From positions 3,782,001 through 3,846,000 of the forward strand of contig JAGTWJ010000001.1 in assembly GCA_020064725.1 (NCBI GenBank): a DNA stretch of 64,000 nucleotides. Direction: 5' to 3'. Below are positions 58,851 to 64,000 of this stretch, piece after piece (the stretch's first letter is position 1; each line of letters starts with the position of its first letter). A program made the translations under genes and the position numbers. The notes below the pieces were generated by a model. That model was given only the letters and a program-made list of their open reading frames with translations, did no database searches and was not told where the DNA came from. This DNA is from Drechslerella dactyloides. Taxonomy: Eukaryota > Ascomycota > Orbiliomycetes > Orbiliales > Orbiliaceae.

Positions 58851-59278
58851 ATGACTTCGCCAATTGACGGCCATCCGGGTCCACACTGGGCTCTCTTGGG
58901 GGCCGAGTTCGTACCGCCACCGCCGCCATCAACGGAAACCCCGCACAGCCGTCTATGCGTGCCAGCCCGGCTGCTCTGGCCGCTCTGGCTGCGGCTTGGG
59001 CTGCTCAGGCTGCGGCACGGGCTGCCCAGTTGGCCGCACTACCCGCTAACCAACCATCGACGGCACCGACCTCCGCCCAACCACTCAACGCCTTAAACCC
59101 CCCAACCACCTACCGCGTCGCCGCCACCGCCTCGTGGGGTTCACCGACGCCGTGGCGACCTTCTTGACCCACGAAGGCGGGCTAGTCGAGCCCGCGGAAG
59201 ATGAGGAGGCCGAGGGCCTCAATATGATGATCTTAGGGGGTGTGGCGGCGGCGATTGCAGCGATCGGAGCGTATTGAT
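58851..59278 (+). pseudogene. Frame-broken Ala-rich gene remnant
   Basis: A TATA box and two leader introns point to ATG 58851 (MTSPIDGHPGPHWALLGAEF). The coding signal then changes frame twice. Near 58920 it moves to a frame reading AALAALAAAWAAQAAARAAQ then TYRVAATASW. Near 59137 it moves again, to one reading GFTDAVATFLTHEGG and ending MMILGGVAAAIAAIGAY, a membrane-like C-terminus. No plausible intron joins these frames; the only fits are too short or lack an acceptor. The locus may be a decayed gene, or an intact gene with sequence errors in GC-rich repeats. I do not recognise a family. Confidence 0.35.
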
Positions 59279-59280
59279 TC

Positions 59281-59324
59281 TTTTTTTTTTTTTTTTTTTT
59301 TTTTTGTTTTGGGGGGGGGGGGGG
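59281..59324. repeat. Poly-T then poly-G homopolymers
   Basis: Twenty-five T, GTTTT, then fourteen G, just after the broken locus. Lengths may be sequencing estimates. Confidence 0.75.
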
Positions 59325-60391
59325 TTCTTTTTTTATTTTTCAAAGGAATGAAGTATTCAAGTTTTTAACTAAGAAATCGTAAATAATAAGTAACGTATTC
59401 TATTCGGTCACTTAAAGACAACCCATGAAGGCGCATGCAAGCCGTAGGCGATCTTGAAATAGCCACCCGAGTGACAGAAAAAACCGAACAACCCAACTTA
59501 CCTGGACACTCAGTAATCTAATGGATTTTCAGCTCAGGATCTCAACATTATAATAAAACAAAAAAACACAACAATATCTATAGATCTATACCATTAGAAT
59601 CTCGAGCTCCAAGAGGAGGAAATTCCTTTGATACTTTGACAAATCGAAAAATACTTTTTATCAACTATTAAAAAACTATATATAGATACCCCGGATTTTG
59701 ATATGGTACCTCACTTCTCGTTGTTCAGTTATTTTTGTCACCCGGGTGATGGTGTAGAATAGGAGCCCTCATCAGCCCTTGCTAGGAAATCGATTCGAAT
59801 ACGGGTGTATGGACGTAAAGCACGAAGGCTTCTCAACTACTTGTTCTATTTTTCCGGTTTACTGCCCCGGAATGTTCCCACAATTCTTACTATATAGTGA
59901 ACGATCTCGATATACAGCACCTATTTGAACTGTCTGGGTTCGGAATCGCACTTGGTATACTAGTCGCTGCTTTTATGTACTCCTCTGTGATCGGTTCAAC
60001 AGACTATAAACAGGAATAAAGGTGCAATAGACGACAGACTGAAGTCAATATAAGGAAAGACGACGATCTTGCCAGACAGTAAATGCGGAAAAAATATAAC
60101 GTAAGCTTTGTCCAACTAGACACCAAATGCCTTTTCAATGTATAATTTGTCTTCGTCTCGTAGATCGGACACACGAGGCCCAAGCACGCGTCAGCGCATT
60201 TGCTCCAAGAACCAAGTCATATCAGAATCGAATGATCCGTAAAAAGATGGCAGTTAACTCGCTAATAAAATTTTGCTTTATAGTTCATAGTCTCAAGGAA
60301 TCAAGTCCCCATAGACAAATATAGGGCTTTATGGCCGACTGATCTTTCCATCTTTAGATCGAAACGATCATATGCATATGTATGAATTTTT
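59325..60391. other. Intergenic, AT-rich, no gene seen
   Basis: About 1.1 kb with only short frames; 3' flank of the F-box gene. Confidence 0.45.
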
Positions 60392-62479
60392 CTAGTTCTC
60401 CCCCCAACGGTTCCTACACGCATCGACCCAGCTCCAAAGTGCTTCTTCTCTAGGGGGAAAGTTGACATCACCGAATGATCTTCGGAAGTCAGCTTTAGAG
60501 GTGACGTCGACTCTAGGGGAAATTTTAGATCGTTTCGGGGCTTCGCAAGGTGCAATTTTTAGATAAACTGGATCTGAATAAACCTGCGGCCTGCCTGTCG
60601 GAAAAATTGCAACGCCTTGGAGCTTAGATACTCCACAAGTAGAGCGCGCCCTCTGCCTCCTAGCGAAATCTTGAACTATCTTCGAATATTCCTCTAGGAC
60701 CTTCTCATCGGACAAGACGGAAACCGCCGGGACTTCTGTCATAGAGGTTTTCGAGAAAGTTTTCCATAGATCCTCTGGCGCCACGGCGTCCAAAGCATCT
60801 GATAAGTACTGGTCGAAAAGTCCGCCGCCGCCGCCGAGGTGGTCACAGCGGCGATCTTCGATATATAAGGTTTTCAGTGACTCTGGTAGAGCAAAATTTG
60901 TCTGCATAAAGTGAGTTGTTAGTGGCTACAACGACAAATCCAATAGTCTCCAATGTTCGATAATTGAAACCTACCAGACCACAGGCCAGAACGCCGACCG
61001 ATAACACCAGCTCTTCCAATTTTGTCCATCCTCTAAAGTTTGTCACGGAGATCTTCTCCCGCCTGCCTGTATCACGACGTACCCATCTGGATTTGGCGAA
61101 TAGATTTGCACTATCCGTCCACAAAAACAGGCTTCGTAAAGTCTCCCGGTGCCTGTCGAGACAAAGGTAGTCGAGAGGTCGCTCAACGGTACCACGAATC
61201 CGGAGACTGAGTGCGATCAAAGATCTCGGTAGCCCAAGAAGTAATTCCTCGAGCTTCGTGATGCACGGCCAGCGGTCGGACAGCTGCAAATATCTCAAGC
61301 TGACAAGCTGATCTGCGATGCTGTGGATAGTGTCGCAGACGTCTGGACAATCTGTGAGGCTTAATATTTCTAGAGTCTCGAGTCTTAAGAATTTCAGGCC
61401 CCCGTAGACTCCCATCGAGTCCGTGGTCTCGTTGCAATCGAACCACCGGAACTGCAAGACCTTGAGATTGAGCTGTTTTGGCCAGTCGATGTTGCGCAGG
61501 GGGAAATATGTTTCACTCGCACCCAAGGCTTCCAATATGGCGATAGCATCTCTCATGGAGCTGAGGAGCTGACATTTTTCGAAAATACCAGGGTCCGGAC
61601 AGCCTGATAGATTTTCGGAGTTGAAGTGACAGAAGTTCACTCGTAGAGAGTCTAAGGATTGTGAGTTTAGTTGAACGAGCTGCCAGAGGATTGAAAGATC
61701 CATGAGCGAGAAACACCAGCTGTGATTTGGCCATCGGATTTTAAAGGTTAGTTCTTGAGATCGTTAAGCCTTAACGCAGCCTTTCGGAAATCTTCGTTCA
61801 GCAGAAGGCTGCTAGTTATCGGAACTGTTAGACTTTCGAGTCGTGGGAACGACTGGATCAGATCCACCATAGCATTTGTATGCGACGATAAGATACGGTG
61901 AGAGGGAATCCTGGTTCCGATGAAGCAAGTTAGTTTTCTTGTTACTTAAAACGCTTGCAGTCCCAAGACTACTGATGTGATAATTGATATCGATAATATC
62001 GCGAGGATACTTACCGGAGAGCGGTAACCCTGTTGAGACAGCAGCTTCTGTGTTCCGACAGCTTCTCGAACAGATCTTCAAAGCTCACATGATTCGCCCC
62101 ATGGCTATTATCGCGAGAGCGAACAAAATCGATCTTTCGGACTATATTTTCATGCCTTTGGTGCCCATTAAGAAGTGCTTTCACCATGTAAGGTGAATCA
62201 TTCATGTCGAAGCCATTCAAGTCGATAATTAAATTGTCGTAAAAATATCTGACTGCAGCTTCGCGCATAACGGAAGACGTCAGGCATATATTTGAGAGAG
62301 TTGGCCGATCAAGCTAGTTAGTATAACATGGCATAGGATTAGTTAGTTATGCTACCTGGTTATAGCAGGCCTGGACAAAGAGCACTCACGTAGCTCATCA
62401 CCATTTGGAGAACCTCGACTGGAAAATCGGCAAGGTTTCGGGCCGTCGACATCGTATCAGCTGGCGTTGCCGTCGCCAT
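60392..62479 (-). CDS. F-box/leucine-rich fungal protein
   Basis: CDS complement(join(60392..60901,60975..61719,61776..61910,62015..62313,62390..62479)), 592 aa. The N-terminal F-box spans the first splice: NLADFPVEVLQMVMSY joined to LDRPTLSNICLTSSVMREAA. Then come leucine-rich segments such as LIQSFPRLESLTVPI, LRLETLEILSLTDCP, LVSLRYLQLSD and WTKLEELVLSVGV, and a last exon beginning TNFALPESLKTLYIED. Such proteins serve as substrate receptors of SCF ubiquitin ligases in some cases; most expanded fungal copies are uncharacterised. Four introns keep phase and three have consensus signals. The 56-bp one at 61720-61775 uses a weak GTTAAG donor; the same stretch also reads as coding with one base missing, so a frameshift is an alternative. 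The TTA-rich right flank and lack of core neighbours fit an accessory gene. Confidence 0.65.
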
Positions 62480-63399
62480 CTTATCGGAAACAAGTTGAGA
62501 TGATGTGATACTGGCGAATCCCGGAATGCAGTTATGCTCCAAGCCCGACTTCCGCACTTTCGTCCAGCGTAGCAGTCGGTATTCGGGTTGTCAGGTGAGT
62601 TAATACACGCCGCTTGAGTCCGCGCGTAAGATCCTGTCTATAGATGTGGAGTATATGTAGAATATATGTCGAAGGCTGTGATAGCGACAGTACTAGCTTA
62701 TAGCGTCGGCTTTGTCCAAAGATGCTGGCTCGACTCGATTCGAGATGCGGATTTTTTTTTTTACGGGCGGAAAAGACAGTTGTAAAGTGCATGAACTCCT
62801 AGCCCACGAAACAAGGAGAGGCAGGTGAATTTATAATATGTGTATGGAGCTAATATTTGAATCGACCAACTGGCAACTGTGAAGAGCGGATTACGGTTTA
62901 CATTGACACATCGACATGTTCAGCGAGCTGGACGCTGGCTAAATTCGGCTACGGTGTTTTCTCTTCGGAAAAGATAGAATATACACTTCTAAGCTATATA
63001 GGTTCGAATGTGAAGGTTTTCATCGTTATGAAAGGGGTCAAGAAACAACATTCAACAAATAATCCTAAATATAGCGAGAACGCCATTGATAGATACGCTA
63101 CAGTCATCACAGTGGCAAGAAATACAAGATGCTGTTGATGATACAGAAGTTCTGAACGACGAAACTTGTTAGTAAGTGAAAAGGCCAGTGCAGTGTAGTA
63201 AATTACAGGTCGTGTAGCTAAGCTCCGACCCTACCGGCCCAAAGCTATACACAAGTTAGGGCATAGCGGTAAACATAAAGACAAAGAGCACGTTTACCAT
63301 ATGTATGGCATGTTTACGTGGTTTCAGGACAGATGAAAGGGCTCATATATATATTGGCTTGTTTAAGCCCCCCCCCCTGACCTTAAAGGTTAACTCTTA

Positions 63400-63438
63400 T
63401 CTCGCGAAGCCAGACCGCCGTCCTTTTGGCCTGCGAAG
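63400..63438. repeat. Short palindromic element, copy C
   Basis: TCTCGCGAAGCCAGA at the left and GGCCTGCGAAG at the right, the same half-sites as copies A and B. Confidence 0.4.
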
Positions 63439-63819
63439 TAACTCAAGTAAGCGTACATCTGCAAAATATGCATTTAACATCGCACAAAGGAGCGCTCGAC
63501 CGGCTCTTTCAGTAAGTTATGCACTGATAGATTCCCTTCAATCTTGCAGCTGAGTTTACTTAGCGCGAAAAAGCGATTATAATTTAGTTATGCACAGATA
63601 ATAATTCCAACTTAAACTTCTGATATCATCAAATTGAAGAGTACAAGAAACATGAGGATTAGCAAAATATGTTGGTAAAGAGTGAAGGCTAGACAGTTGC
63701 TGAGGTTTAATATCCAGCAAGCCTGTCCTGCTTTTATCGAAATCAGACATCGTGAGCTGGGATATTCCTCCCCAATCTTGAGTGGCCGATTTTTCTCGAA
63801 GAGACTCGAGTAGAGATTT

Positions 63820-63858
63820 GTCTCATAACCCAAAGTACGGTAGCCTGGCTCGCGAGAC
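63820..63858. repeat. Short palindromic element, copy D
   Basis: GTCTCATAACCCA at the left and CCTGGCTCGCGAGAC at the right form imperfect inverted arms around a short centre. Confidence 0.4.
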
Positions 63859-64000
63859 ATAGTAGAGATACTCAGCAGAAACTAAAAACTCCGCATTCAA
63901 TCGAATCCGCTTTCGTGTCGCTGGCTGCGCAACAATCTTTGAAGCACTTGTTCATTGCGTGATCTGACTTCCAGCATTTCCAATTATCCTCGGTGCTATA

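Larger units (their letters stand above)
62480..64000. other. Intergenic to window end, no gene supported
   Basis: About 1.5 kb. Holds two palindromic copies (63400-63438 and 63820-63858). A minus-strand frame at 63612-63860 ends in a hydrophobic helix but starts inside copy D and has no other support. Confidence 0.4.

Noticed and set aside
63612..63860. 82-codon minus frame with a hydrophobic C-terminus
   Set aside because: Starts inside a palindromic repeat copy and has no promoter or splice support.

Overview
The window is nuclear DNA of a filamentous ascomycete (Pezizomycotina). The evidence is the many short GT-AG introns (about 56-276 bp, often with a CTAAC-type branch point), pyrimidine-rich 5' leaders, a fungal type I fatty acid synthase split into alpha and beta genes, an ERG25-type sterol oxidase, a DUF2985 membrane protein and an Egh16-like secreted protein. 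The fatty acid synthase subunits look most like those of Aspergillus-type fungi, so a Eurotiomycetes-like origin is possible, but that is inference. I saw no tRNA or rRNA gene, CRISPR array or intact transposon.

Left part (1-25.3 kb) is dense and made of core genes. In order: an unrecognised 562-residue protein; a 72-residue two-exon protein (2704-3054, minus); an RNPS1/SR45-like splicing factor (minus); C-4 methylsterol oxidase ERG25 (minus); fatty acid synthase beta (minus, 3 exons, 2087 aa); fatty acid synthase alpha (plus, 5 coding exons, 1863 aa); and the tRNA m2,2G26 methyltransferase TRM1 (plus). The two synthase genes diverge from a shared 1.7 kb control region and encode the two halves of one alpha6-beta6 enzyme. 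ERG25 lies just beyond the beta gene, so a sterol step sits beside fatty acid synthesis.

Middle part (25-48.7 kb) alternates single genes with gene-free stretches of 1-4.5 kb: an acidic serine-rich protein of unknown function (minus), an Egh16-like secreted protein with a cysteine-rich insert, a probable mitochondrial DEAD-box-type helicase with a DEVD box, a 97-residue basic/acidic protein, an F-box-like protein, a DUF2985 membrane protein (minus), a glyoxalase-fold protein and a 129-residue protein (minus).

Right part (48.7-64 kb) is gene-poor and looks accessory. It holds a secreted TAP-type serine hydrolase in seven exons (minus), an NmrA/isoflavone-reductase-like oxidoreductase (minus), a TATA-driven locus whose reading frame is broken, and an F-box/leucine-rich protein in five exons (minus). 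Short palindromic copies sharing a TCTCGyrArCCAG core are scattered through this part; one forms a long imperfect hairpin near 58.17 kb.

All exon joins were worked out by hand from splice signals, reading phase and family similarity. No alignment or transcript data were available.
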